A stretch of DNA of 35,681 nucleotides, taken from the NCBI GenBank assembly GCA_900319705.1, contig ONPL01000009.1:1-35681 (forward strand), read 5' to 3'. Each line of letters starts with the position of its first letter. Within the stretch, counting starts at the first letter, position 1. Of this stretch, positions 26,024-33,932 are shown piece after piece. The notes under the pieces were generated by a model that was not told where the DNA came from, did not search any database, and saw only the letters and a program-made list of their open reading frames with translations. This DNA comes from an uncultured Pseudomonadota bacterium. Lineage in GTDB: Bacteria; Pseudomonadota; Gammaproteobacteria; Enterobacterales; Succinivibrionaceae. A program made the position numbers and the translations under genes.

Positions 26024-27742
26024 ATGCGCATAAAAGAACTGCTTTATGTTTTGGTTCCGGTACTGATGCTATGCCTGCAGTCCTGCAATCTGGACAATGT
26101 TTCACGCTCCCAGAACGGACTTATTTTCTGTGTCAATGCCAATGTTTCACTGCTTGATCCGCAGTCAAGCGAAGTTAATGTAACCTCCGCCACCATAGCA
26201 AAAAATGTATTCAACCGGCTGATTGCCTACAACAGCGAAAAGAACCAGTTCGTCTCGGAAATCGCCACCTCCTGGCATATCAGTGAAAACCGGAAGACCT
26301 ACACTTTCAAACTGAACCCGCGCGTTACCTTCCATACCACCAAATGGTTCACCCCGACACGTAATCTCAATGCGGATGACGTGATTTTCTCATTTCAGCG
26401 TCTGATGAACTACAGCAGAAATCAGCCCAAATCAGTCAAACACCCCGCCCGCAGTGATTCCGATGAAGAACTTGAAACAGAGGAGCAGGCTCTTATCGAG
26501 GAAATCGACAACGTCAACTATAAATATCTGCTGCAGCTGCGCAAAGTGGTCAAAAAAATCAAGAAAATCGACAATAACACCGTAAGTTTCACCCTGACGA
26601 ACAATTCTGCCAATTTTCTCTCCCTGCTGGCATCCCCGAACTCGGTTATTCTATCCAAGGAATATTTTGATTCTCTTGCGAGCGATCCGCTGCGGGAGGA
26701 GATCTTCGCCAACAATATCATCGGAACCGGTCCGTTCCAGCTGGTCTCCCACAAGTACAACGACTATATTAAACTGAGACGGAATCCGAACTACTGGCAG
26801 GATCCGACCAAACCGTACCTGGACCGGCTGGTAATCGACATCACTCCGAACCAGGCCAAGCGCATGAACAAAATCCTTACCGATGAATGCCAGATCGCCA
26901 GCCAGCCGAGTAAAACCGCCATGGATCTGCACCAGAAGATCCAGGATAACTTCGACTACATTGAATCTCAGAACACTGAATCAACCGTTTTCTATCTGAA
27001 CACCGCCAGAAATCCGCTGAAAAACATCGAACTGCGCAGGGCACTTGCCTTCGCCTTCAACAAGGATCTGTACCGCCGTGTTATATACGGAGACACCGGA
27101 GAGCCGGCCAATGATCTGTTTCCGTTCTCGGTAAAATACCAGCTCAACAGCAGTTTTGTCTTCAGCTACAACGTTGCCAACGCCCAGAACTTCATTGAAC
27201 GCTACAAACGTGCCCACAACGTGACCACGGTACCGACGCTGACAATCTGGATCGAACAGAGCAATTCCAAACTCGGCTACAACTCCGCCCGTATCGGCCA
27301 GCTGATCAAGCGTGATTTGAAAAAAATCGGCATCCAGTGCAACATCATCGAGATGTCCGAAAAATCCATCAAGAATCTGCTGCCGTACCAGGGTTATGAC
27401 ATCATTGTGGCCCAGCAGCCGTTTTCAAGACTGCTGCCTCTGTACCGTCTGTACCATAATTTTGCCTGCAACAGCAGAAACAAGCCGGCACGCAGCAACT
27501 ATTCCTCATACTGCAGTCAGGAACTGAGCGAAGCCATCAGTAACATTCAGTACGCGCCTCTGGAACTGGATCTTTCCGAGGAATACAACCGGATCCAGGA
27601 ACTGCTGCTGCTCAGCGTGCCGTTCATTCCGATTGCCTACAACTCCGATACCTTCATTTACAACAAGGATATCACCACCCTCAAAAGTCTGCTGGTAAAC
27701 GGTTTTGACTTTTCAGAAACGAAATTCAGGGAGGTTGAGTAA
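26024..27742 (+). CDS. sapA: SapA-like peptide-binding lipoprotein
   Basis: A 572-residue family-5 (oligopeptide type) binding protein. The signal peptide ends in a lipobox LQSC with the lipidated cysteine at C21, so it is a membrane-anchored periplasmic lipoprotein. Family marks are 'LLDPQSSE', 'FNRLIAYN', 'LNADDVIFSFQRLM' and 'GTGPFQLVS'. In enterobacteria and Haemophilus the Sap system is linked to resistance to antimicrobial peptides and to peptide, haem or putrescine movement. An insertion rich in Asp/Glu lies near residues 144-165. A weak ribosome site precedes the ATG. The stop overlaps the sapB start by one base (TAATG). Confidence 0.92.
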   Translation: MRIKELLYVLVPVLMLCLQSCNLDNVSRSQNGLIFCVNANVSLLDPQSSEVNVTSATIAKNVFNRLIAYNSEKNQFVSEIATSWHISENRKTYTFKLNPRVTFHTTKWFTPTRNLNADDVIFSFQRLMNYSRNQPKSVKHPARSDSDEELETEEQALIEEIDNVNYKYLLQLRKVVKKIKKIDNNTVSFTLTNNSANFLSLLASPNSVILSKEYFDSLASDPLREEIFANNIIGTGPFQLVSHKYNDYIKLRRNPNYWQDPTKPYLDRLVIDITPNQAKRMNKILTDECQIASQPSKTAMDLHQKIQDNFDYIESQNTESTVFYLNTARNPLKNIELRRALAFAFNKDLYRRVIYGDTGEPANDLFPFSVKYQLNSSFVFSYNVANAQNFIERYKRAHNVTTVPTLTIWIEQSNSKLGYNSARIGQLIKRDLKKIGIQCNIIEMSEKSIKNLLPYQGYDIIVAQQPFSRLLPLYRLYHNFACNSRNKPARSNYSSYCSQELSEAISNIQYAPLELDLSEEYNRIQELLLLSVPFIPIAYNSDTFIYNKDITTLKSLLVNGFDFSETKFREVE

Positions 27743-28701
27743 TGCTGTCCATACTGCTGCGCAAAACCACACTGTTCATCAGCTCCATCATCGTGCTGCT
27801 GGGTCTGACCTTCTGGTTCCATGTAAGAGTGCGTAATCTCGGTGACAGCGAACTGCTGTATGAACTGTTTGATTATCTGCAGAGAATTTTCACCCTTGAT
27901 TTCGGAATTTCAAACGAATCCGGCCAGCTGGTGCTGGAGATGTTTGTCCCGGCATTCATAGCATCGATGGAACTGGTGGTGATCAGTATTCTGATTTCAG
28001 CGGCGATCGGGATTTTTCTCGGCGCCTATTCCGCACTGCACAAGGATACCATCATTGATTCGATCCTTACCAACACCAGTATTTTTCTTTCAGCGATCCC
28101 GGTTTTCTGGCTTGCTCAGATCCTTATTTCGGTAATCTCGGTATACTTCGATATCATTCCGTCGCAGCACCGGATAAGTCCGCTCTACGACGTCCCTAAC
28201 GTAACCGGAATGATCCTGGTGGATACACTGCTGATAAGCGGAAAAGACGGTTTTTCATCCTTCTTCAACGCTCTGGTCCACTTCCCTCTTCCGGTACTGG
28301 CTCTTTCGATCCTTCCTATAACCGAGGTTATCAGAATCACCAGAAATTCACTCTACGGGGTAATGAGAAGCAACTACATCAAGCTTGCATTCAGCCGCGG
28401 ATATTCACCGTTCTATGTAATCACCAGACACGCCATCCGCAACGCTCTTCCGCAGATGTTCCAGCAGAGCAACACCATTATTTTCCTTACCTTCACCTCG
28501 GTAATCGTGGTGGAGAACGCTTTCAACTGGCCCGGCATCGGTACCATGATTGTTGAGGCGATTAAAAACAGAGACTACAATATCGTGAACATATACCTGG
28601 TTTTCATCGGCGGTCTGTTCATTCTTCTGAACACCGCCATCGAGGCCATGGCTGAAATCTCCCAGCTTTTCAAGGTAGGAGGGGTAAAATTCCATGGCTA
28701 A
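27742..28701 (+). CDS. sapB: SapB-like ABC transporter permease
   Basis: A 319-residue inner-membrane permease of the DppB/OppB class with about six membrane helices. The cytoplasmic coupling loop toward the ATPases is seen near 'YIKLAFSRGYSP', a variant of the EAA loop. It pairs with SapC to form the channel. The start shares one base with the sapA stop and the end overlaps sapC by eight bases, showing tight coupling. Length is normal for SapB. Confidence 0.93.
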   Translation: MLSILLRKTTLFISSIIVLLGLTFWFHVRVRNLGDSELLYELFDYLQRIFTLDFGISNESGQLVLEMFVPAFIASMELVVISILISAAIGIFLGAYSALHKDTIIDSILTNTSIFLSAIPVFWLAQILISVISVYFDIIPSQHRISPLYDVPNVTGMILVDTLLISGKDGFSSFFNALVHFPLPVLALSILPITEVIRITRNSLYGVMRSNYIKLAFSRGYSPFYVITRHAIRNALPQMFQQSNTIIFLTFTSVIVVENAFNWPGIGTMIVEAIKNRDYNIVNIYLVFIGGLFILLNTAIEAMAEISQLFKVGGVKFHG

Positions 28702-29593
28702 AACAGAATTTCTCGATCTGAGATCGAAATACCTCAAGGTAAAATGGTGGCGTATTTTCAAGAACAGCTGGCTGCCCTGGTACGCCTTTATACTGCTGGT
28801 GGTGACAGTAACGCTGATCACCGTTTCCATCTGCTGTTTCAATCTCAATCCGTATGACCAGCAGTCCGGTGAGTTTTTTAAGAAACCGAATTTCACCTTC
28901 AGTTTCCGTGACGGGATCGGTGAACTGATTCTAGGTACCGACGACTTGGGCCGTGACGTGTACGCCCGACTCATGTACGGTTGCAAAAATACCTTTCTGT
29001 GCGCCTTTGCCGCAGCCACCATGTCAGCTTCCATCGGCTATCTGATCGGGTGTATCGCCGCACTGTACAACAATACCGTCACCAGGTTCATCAAATCATT
29101 TATCAGAACACTGCACTCCTATACCCCGATTATTCTGGTGTTCGCCATAGTTACCGTGCTGGGACCGAGTATCAAGAACACCATGTGGGCCATCACAGTC
29201 TCACTGGTGCCGCGCTTTACCAACATATGTTTCAACCTCATTACCGAAGAGACCAGAAAGGAATACATCACCGCGGTAACCCTCGACGGTGCCGGCCCGC
29301 TGACACTTTTTAAAATGTCGGTCTACCCGAATATCAGAGATGTGCTGATTTCCCAGTACACCAAAGGTCTGACCATGGCAATTCTCGATGTTACCTCGCT
29401 GGGATTTCTAGGACTGTGCGTTAAAGATCCAGAACCGGAGCTTGGCACTATGATTGCCGAAAACATGGATCTGGTATATACCGGAAACTACTGGCTGATA
29501 GCCCTGCCCGGACTGATGATCGTGCTCTTTGTCATCTTGATCAATATCATCGGTGACGGGATCAGAACCGCAATGCATAAGGAGAGCACCTGA
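28694..29593 (+). CDS. sapC: SapC-like ABC transporter permease
   Basis: A 299-residue inner-membrane permease of the DppC/OppC class. It has the typical cytoplasmic N-terminus, a first helix at about 33-55, 'LGTDDLGRDVYARLMYG' before the second helix, and the EAA-type loop 'YITAVTLDGAGPL'. Five further helices follow. It is the partner of SapB. The reading frame overlaps sapB by eight bases and shares one base with sapD. Confidence 0.93.
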   Translation: MAKTEFLDLRSKYLKVKWWRIFKNSWLPWYAFILLVVTVTLITVSICCFNLNPYDQQSGEFFKKPNFTFSFRDGIGELILGTDDLGRDVYARLMYGCKNTFLCAFAAATMSASIGYLIGCIAALYNNTVTRFIKSFIRTLHSYTPIILVFAIVTVLGPSIKNTMWAITVSLVPRFTNICFNLITEETRKEYITAVTLDGAGPLTLFKMSVYPNIRDVLISQYTKGLTMAILDVTSLGFLGLCVKDPEPELGTMIAENMDLVYTGNYWLIALPGLMIVLFVILINIIGDGIRTAMHKEST

Positions 29594-30615
29594 TGGCACT
29601 TCTTGATATCAGAAACCTGAACATCGACATCCGCACTCCGGCCGGAGATCTGCATGTGGTTGACAATGTGGATCTTACCGTCAATGAAGGTGAAATCATC
29701 GCCCTGGTTGGAGCTTCAGGTTCCGGTAAAAGTCTGATGCTTCAGGCTATAACATATCTGCGCAAGGAAAATATCATTTTCCGCGCCGACCGTTTTAAAA
29801 TTTATAATGAAGATCTGCTGCAGATGCCGTCCCGCCGCAGACGCAGGGTAATCGGTAAAAATTTCTATCTCATCATGCAGGATCCGCGTACCTGTCTGGA
29901 TCCGACCATGAAAATAAAAGAACAGCTTTACGAGGTAATGCCGAAGGAAAAATGGTACCGCATTGACCGTAAAATCCGTAATTTTATTACCAATAAAAGA
30001 CGCACGGATGCCATTGCCACCCTTCACCGCACCGGTATTAAGGAACACAGAAGGATCCTGAACTCCTACCCGAACGAGCTGTCAGATGTGGAATGCCAGA
30101 AGGTTATGATTTCCATGGCAATCAGCGCCCGCCCGAAACTGATCATTGCCGACGAGCCGATCAGCAACCTGGGAATTTCATCCCGCCTGCAGATCCTCAA
30201 ACTGCTGGATAAATACAACAAGAACGAACATACCTCGATTCTGATTATCTGCAACGATCTGGCATCCATCGCCAATTTCGCCGACTATTTTGCTATTTTC
30301 TACGGCGGCAAGATTGTGGAATTCGGTTCCAGATCCCACATTCTCAACCATCCGATCCATCCGTATACCGCATCACTGGTCAAAGCCATGATGATCATGG
30401 AGGATCCGGCAAAGGAATTCAATGAAAAGGAATACCGGCTCGCCCGCGTTCCCGATTTCGCGCAGATGCCGGTAGGATGCCCGTACGGTCCGTCATGCAA
30501 GTACGCTAACCGCAAATGCAACAAGGCACCTAAACTGACCATTACCAAAACCTTCAGATATTTCTGTCATAATCCGCTGGGCAAGGAGGCTCTGTTCGAA
30601 GATGATCAAGACTAA
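29593..30615 (+). CDS. sapD: SapD-like ABC transporter ATPase
   Basis: A 340-residue ATPase of the DppD/OppD class. Walker A is intact (GASGSGKS, 40-47), the Q-loop is Q96 and Walker B with the catalytic Glu is intact (IIADE, E188). The signature is LSDVE (163-167) in place of LSGGQ; E. coli SapD has a similarly altered signature followed by CQKVMI. The switch histidine is Asn221 (CNDL in place of SHDL). The C-terminus carries the Cys-rich segment typical of oligopeptide ATPases (GCPYGPSCKYANRKC). It overlaps sapF by 14 bases. With SapF it should form one composite site with intact Walker motifs and one degenerate site. Confidence 0.92.
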   Translation: MALLDIRNLNIDIRTPAGDLHVVDNVDLTVNEGEIIALVGASGSGKSLMLQAITYLRKENIIFRADRFKIYNEDLLQMPSRRRRRVIGKNFYLIMQDPRTCLDPTMKIKEQLYEVMPKEKWYRIDRKIRNFITNKRRTDAIATLHRTGIKEHRRILNSYPNELSDVECQKVMISMAISARPKLIIADEPISNLGISSRLQILKLLDKYNKNEHTSILIICNDLASIANFADYFAIFYGGKIVEFGSRSHILNHPIHPYTASLVKAMMIMEDPAKEFNEKEYRLARVPDFAQMPVGCPYGPSCKYANRKCNKAPKLTITKTFRYFCHNPLGKEALFEDDQD

Positions 30616-31408
30616 CGAACACAGTGACAATCTGCTTGAACTGAGAAATGTCTCCCTGCGGGAGTGCAGACCTTTTCCTCTCTGTTTTTTCCGCAAAAAA
30701 AATATTCTTGAATCGCTGTCCTTCAAACTGAAGGAGAATGAATCCCTGGGTATTATGGGAGATGAAAATTCCGGAAAGGATATTCTGATCAGTCTGCTGG
30801 CAGGCATGTTCAATCCCACCTCCGGCGAGATGTTCTTTATGGACACACTGATCAACAATGATACAGAAACCCGTAAATCAAATATGCGCATGCTGTTTAT
30901 CAATACCGCCAACGCACTTAATCCGCGCATGAAGGTTAAAGATCTTCTGCAGATCCCGCTTATGCTGAATTCCGACCTGACAGAGGACGAACGAAACGAA
31001 AGAGTCTGGGAAATTCTTAAACTGGTGGATCTTACCCAGGATATCGCCTTCAAATATCCCAATACGCTCTCTATCGGTCAGCGCAAACGCGTGGCCCTCG
31101 CCCGTGCCCTGATCCTCAATCCGAGAATTCTGCTGGCAAACAAAACCATGTCATCCTTCGATCCTCTGATGCGAACCTACATCTGCAGTCTGTTTGCCAA
31201 ACTGAAAAAGGAGCGGCAGATCTCCACCATAATCTCCACCTCTGATCTCGATATTCTCTCCCGCACCTGCGACAAACTGCTGATTATGAACAACGGCAGA
31301 ATGGTTGAGTTCGGCAATACAGAGGAAATCATCAACAGCAGCAATGATATAACCAGAAAACTGATTGCCAACTATCATAACGAATACCGGTTCAAACCGA
31401 GACGGTAA
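30602..31408 (+). CDS. sapF: SapF-like ABC transporter ATPase, degenerate nucleotide site
   Basis: A 268-residue protein aligned along its whole length with SapF: 'LNPRMKV', 'KYPNTLSIGQRKRVALARAL', 'DKLLIMNNGRMVEFG'. The signature LSIGQ (156-160) is good, but its own ATP site is broken: Walker A reads GDENSGKD with Asp60 where Ser/Thr is needed, the Q-loop position is Ile100 (FINTAN instead of FQDPST), Walker B reads LLANK with Asn and Lys for Asp and Glu, and the switch histidine is Asp215. The frame is open and the length normal, so it is not a pseudogene. It probably supports ATP use at SapD's Walker site. Last gene of the operon. Confidence 0.9.
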   Translation: MIKTNEHSDNLLELRNVSLRECRPFPLCFFRKKNILESLSFKLKENESLGIMGDENSGKDILISLLAGMFNPTSGEMFFMDTLINNDTETRKSNMRMLFINTANALNPRMKVKDLLQIPLMLNSDLTEDERNERVWEILKLVDLTQDIAFKYPNTLSIGQRKRVALARALILNPRILLANKTMSSFDPLMRTYICSLFAKLKKERQISTIISTSDLDILSRTCDKLLIMNNGRMVEFGNTEEIINSSNDITRKLIANYHNEYRFKPRR

Positions 31409-31464
31409 CAATACTCTGAGAAAGGCAAGCTCCCTCTGCCTGCAGGGTTCCAATCCGGATCCAG

Positions 31465-31494
31465 GGTACCGCAATCTGCCCCGATTGCGGTACC
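31465..31494 (+). terminator. perfect 12-bp hairpin after the sap operon
   Basis: GGTACCGCAATC pairs perfectly with GATTGCGGTACC around a 6-base loop, 57 bases after the sapF stop. No T-run follows, so it may stabilise the transcript end or act with Rho rather than as an intrinsic terminator. Confidence 0.5.
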
Positions 31495-31670
31495 AGATAG
31501 TCACTTGAAGCAATCGGAATTTCTCCCGAAGCGCATAAAAAAGTCCTCTAAATTATCCGCAAAAAGTTCGGTGAAAAGCCTCGTAAATAGTTGAAAATAC
31601 AGGGTTTATTGACTTGCCATACCGCTGGATTTTGCAATCCTGGGAGGAGAACAGCCATCTCCATCCTCCC

Positions 31671-31713
31671 GAAAAACTGAAGCGCCATGCCCGGCATTTT
31701 CGGACATGACGCT
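31671..31713 (-). terminator. rho-independent terminator of the truncated gene
   Basis: On the minus strand a 13-pair stem (AGCGTCATGTCCG with CGGGCATGGCGCT, two G-U pairs) with a 7-base loop is followed by TCAGTTTTT. It lies 55 bases after the stop of the truncated gene. Confidence 0.75.
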
Positions 31714-31767
31714 TTCGCTACTCCCTTTTTACTGTATCAGTGTTTCATTGATTGCTAGGACTGACTG

Positions 31768-32343
31768 TCACTCCTGCTTTTTCCGGCCGTAAACCGTAAG
31801 ATGCATGCTCTGGTTCAGGGCATCCAGATCCAGCTTGCAAGGACTCTTCAGGTTCAGCGTCCAATGCTTGTCAGGATCCTCCTTCAGGGTTTCCCGGTAG
31901 AAGGTGGAGGTAGCAATATTGAACGGGGACAGCATGTAACCGCTGACAACTTCAGCATAGTTAACATACGGAGCATTAAAGCCGGACTTGTAATCCCAGT
32001 TGGCATAAAGAGGCTTGATAAGCGATTTGGTGCCGGCCTGAGATTCCGCCAGAATCTGGAATACCAGATTGGCGTCAAACACCGCCTGTTTTCTCTGGGT
32101 ATTGTGTTCCGTGATTTCCTCGTCCTCCGGGGAGGCGGCAAGCTCGCAGAAATCCTTCATTCCTTCCGGAAGATAGGTTATCCCGGAAATGTCATAGGTT
32201 ACGGCATCCACGATAAGCTCGGAGCTCCCGAGAACAGTTTCCAGGTCTTCCGGATCCCGATAATCCGCGAAGGAGCAGGTAACGTTTCTTCCGGTGTCAT
32301 CGGTGAATTCGCAGGGATTGCTAAAAATCCTATCAAGATTATT
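31768..32343 (-). pseudogene. 3' part of an unrecognised gene, truncated at its start
   Basis: The frame is open from 32343 to a stop at 31768, about 190 residues, but no credible ATG with a ribosome site begins it; the frame opens straight after a TAG inside the end of the neighbouring gene. Visible pieces include 'SNPCEFTDDTGRN', 'LIVDAVTYDISGITYLPEG' and 'LDALNQSMHLTVYG'. I do not recognise the family. Its GC content and its own terminator match the surrounding chromosome, whereas the next gene is AT-rich. It therefore looks like the 3' end of a native gene whose 5' end was replaced by the inserted AT-rich island. Confidence 0.6.
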
Positions 32344-32845
32344 CTAGAATGTATTTACAAATTAATTTATTTGTTGGCACATCTAGCCCATATATTGTTT
32401 TTTGATCGGAAGATATATAATGTCTAACTTTCAATTGAGAAATATAATCCTTAAGCCGATAATCATTCCCCAAATCGAGAAAATCATCCATTTCTTCATC
32501 CCAAAGAATGAATAATTCCTCAAAACCATCCAAATTACATTTCTCTGTTGGTTCAGAAACATATTTGAAGTTACGTAATATTCTGCCACATGAAACGGCC
32601 TGTACTTCATAAATGCGTTTACATTCAGTACAGTACCAATATTCAACAGGTTCAGAACGGTTTTGAAACGAATTTCTACACTCAGCTAATTCATCCCAGC
32701 CTGTATAAAAATCCCATAAAGGAATATCAGGATTGTATGATAATGCCTTGTCAACCTCCGATTTTAAAAACACGTTCAGCCTATGTGGCGATGGACCATC
32801 CGTGTTAGTCATGTCAGCCCCACAATGGCATCCTAATCTAGCCAT
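32339..32845 (-). CDS. putative immunity protein next to a toxin relic
   Basis: A 168-residue acidic protein without signal peptide. It has a possible zinc site formed by 'CHCGADM' (residues 6-12) and 'YWYCTECKRIYEV'. It starts nine bases after the stop of a nuclease-toxin-like pseudogene, with GGAG at the junction, the close spacing expected for a toxin-immunity pair. I do not know a named family; small AT-rich acidic proteins in this position are typical immunity proteins of polymorphic toxins. The stop is at the left edge of the AT-rich island. The immunity role is inference from position. Confidence 0.6.
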   Translation of the reverse strand: MARLGCHCGADMTNTDGPSPHRLNVFLKSEVDKALSYNPDIPLWDFYTGWDELAECRNSFQNRSEPVEYWYCTECKRIYEVQAVSCGRILRNFKYVSEPTEKCNLDGFEELFILWDEEMDDFLDLGNDYRLKDYISQLKVRHYISSDQKTIYGLDVPTNKLICKYILE

Positions 32846-32854
32846 AATATGCTC

Positions 32855-33306
32855 CTATTTCATTACAATTTTACTTTTGTCATCAAACCAAACTTCCACT
32901 TCACCGGTGAAAGATATTTTTCGTTTTGCCTCTTGATAGCCCGCGTTCAAGTAGTTGATAACCTCCTTGGAATTCTTATCCCTGTTAGGTAAATATATGG
33001 CTACGGTACCGTTTTTTCCAACTTAATCGAAGGCTTCAATTATATTTTTAGCTAGTTGACTGGACTTTGTAGTGGTTGTCTTTTTGACTTCAATATCTTT
33101 CACAAAATCTTTATCGTCACTTGTTTTTATTGTTAGATCAAAGTTTTTTTATCGATTTCATCGTGTCTCTGACGAAAAACCACTTCGTATCCCAAATCAA
33201 TATAGCGTTCAGCAACAAATATAGTGCCTTTGTCTGTTACTTTTCTTCCACCAGAATCTTTATAATTAGTCTGGATTGTAGTATAACCACCTTTACCTCT
33301 TCCCAT
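32855..33306 (-). pseudogene. broken nuclease-toxin-like (CdiA C-terminal type) gene
   Basis: Joining two frames and reading through one stop gives about 150 residues: 'MGRGKGGYTTIQTNYKD', 'FVAERYIDLGYEVVFRQ', 'DLTIKT', 'DIEVKKTTTTKSSQLAKNI', 'VGKNGTVAIYLPNRDKN' and 'GEVEVWFDDKSKIVM'. The order E, then DLTI, then EVKK fits a PD-(D/E)xK-type nuclease fold like the C-terminal toxin domains of CdiA proteins; this is judged by eye. Lesions are a frameshift near 33140-33150 at a 7-base T run and a TAA at 33023-33025 where CAA (Gln) is expected. It overlaps the end of a DUF4417 remnant by 14 bases and is followed by a putative immunity gene. Confidence 0.65.
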
Positions 33307-33596
33307 CGTTGTTGGCCTCCCATTTCATTTCTCGATAAGAAGGAAAGACTTTTATTGGTATAGAAAACCGTTTTTTCCATGCTTCCGGAAATTTTCCATA
33401 CACAATTAACCCTATAGGGTGCTTCTGTCTTAATTTCATGTAAGCCGTTTAGCAGCATTCTTTTTAGGACATAACTATCAAGACAGCCTTGAGTTGTTAT
33501 TGCAAGCCAACTATTTTCAGGAAGGCCATCTAAAACCCAAGGAAAACTGTCAGAATCTCCATACCCGACATTAGGAACTACAACAGAAAAGTTATA
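33293..33596 (-). pseudogene. C-terminal remnant of a DUF4417 protein
   Basis: Two frames together read 'VVVPNVGYGDSDSFPWVLDG', 'PENSWLAITTQGC' and then, after a one-base shift near 33407, 'IVYGKFPEAWKKRFSIPIKV' and 'NNDGKR'. This matches the C-terminal half of DUF4417 proteins, whose pattern is W/Y-D, F-G-I/L-P, a Gly-Cys and a late 'VYGK'. The N-terminal half is missing; a TGA at 33597-33599 and an unrelated relic lie upstream. The function of DUF4417 is unknown; it occurs in mobile elements and accessory islands. Its end overlaps the toxin-like gene start, so the two may once have been coupled or fused. Confidence 0.65.
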
Positions 33597-33901
33597 TCAT
33601 GAGGCTTTTTCGGGACTCCGGAAACCACTTTTTTACATGACAAAATGCATTAAAACCACCGTAGGATCCACGCACAGATCCATAGAGCTACGTTCTCTTA
33701 TCAGGTGACAAAAATGTTATTTTTTTGCAAACAGATGCAAAATAGATAGGTTTTGGATCGATTCTCGCTGTCTGTTCAAAAAAATATTTTTCATGCATTA
33801 TGTGATGCGTATCAACATAAATTTTTAAAGAACTAACGCCCGTCCTGGGGCTGTTTTTACTATAATCATAAGTACAGTTTAGGTCATTATGGAGCGTTTA
33901 C
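33597..33901 (-). mobile_element. IS-end-like relic with a decayed open frame
   Basis: The right edge (33881-33901) matches the core of the repeats at 89-124 and 5731-5766 with two differences in 21 bases, as expected for ends of related insertion sequences. Reading inward on the minus strand, one frame stays open from just inside the repeat for about 100 codons with one TAG, giving pieces such as 'TYDYSKNSPRTGVSSLKIY', 'HHIMHEKYFFEQ' and 'LYGSVRGSYGGFNAF'. I do not recognise the family; a transposase start is a guess. No other gene is seen in this stretch. Confidence 0.35.
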
Positions 33902-33932
33902 AAATTTTTTATGTCTGCAAGGGAGAAAACCT

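Larger units (their letters stand above)
31409..31767. other. convergent intergenic region with two hairpins
   Basis: These 359 bases hold no gene. They include a perfect 12-bp hairpin (31465-31494) after sapF and a strong minus-strand terminator (31671-31713) belonging to the truncated gene on the right. Confidence 0.6.

Noticed and set aside
30602..31408. SapF as a pseudogene
   Set aside because: The frame is open, full length and overlaps sapD normally, and its changes fit an asymmetric ABC pair, so it is probably expressed.
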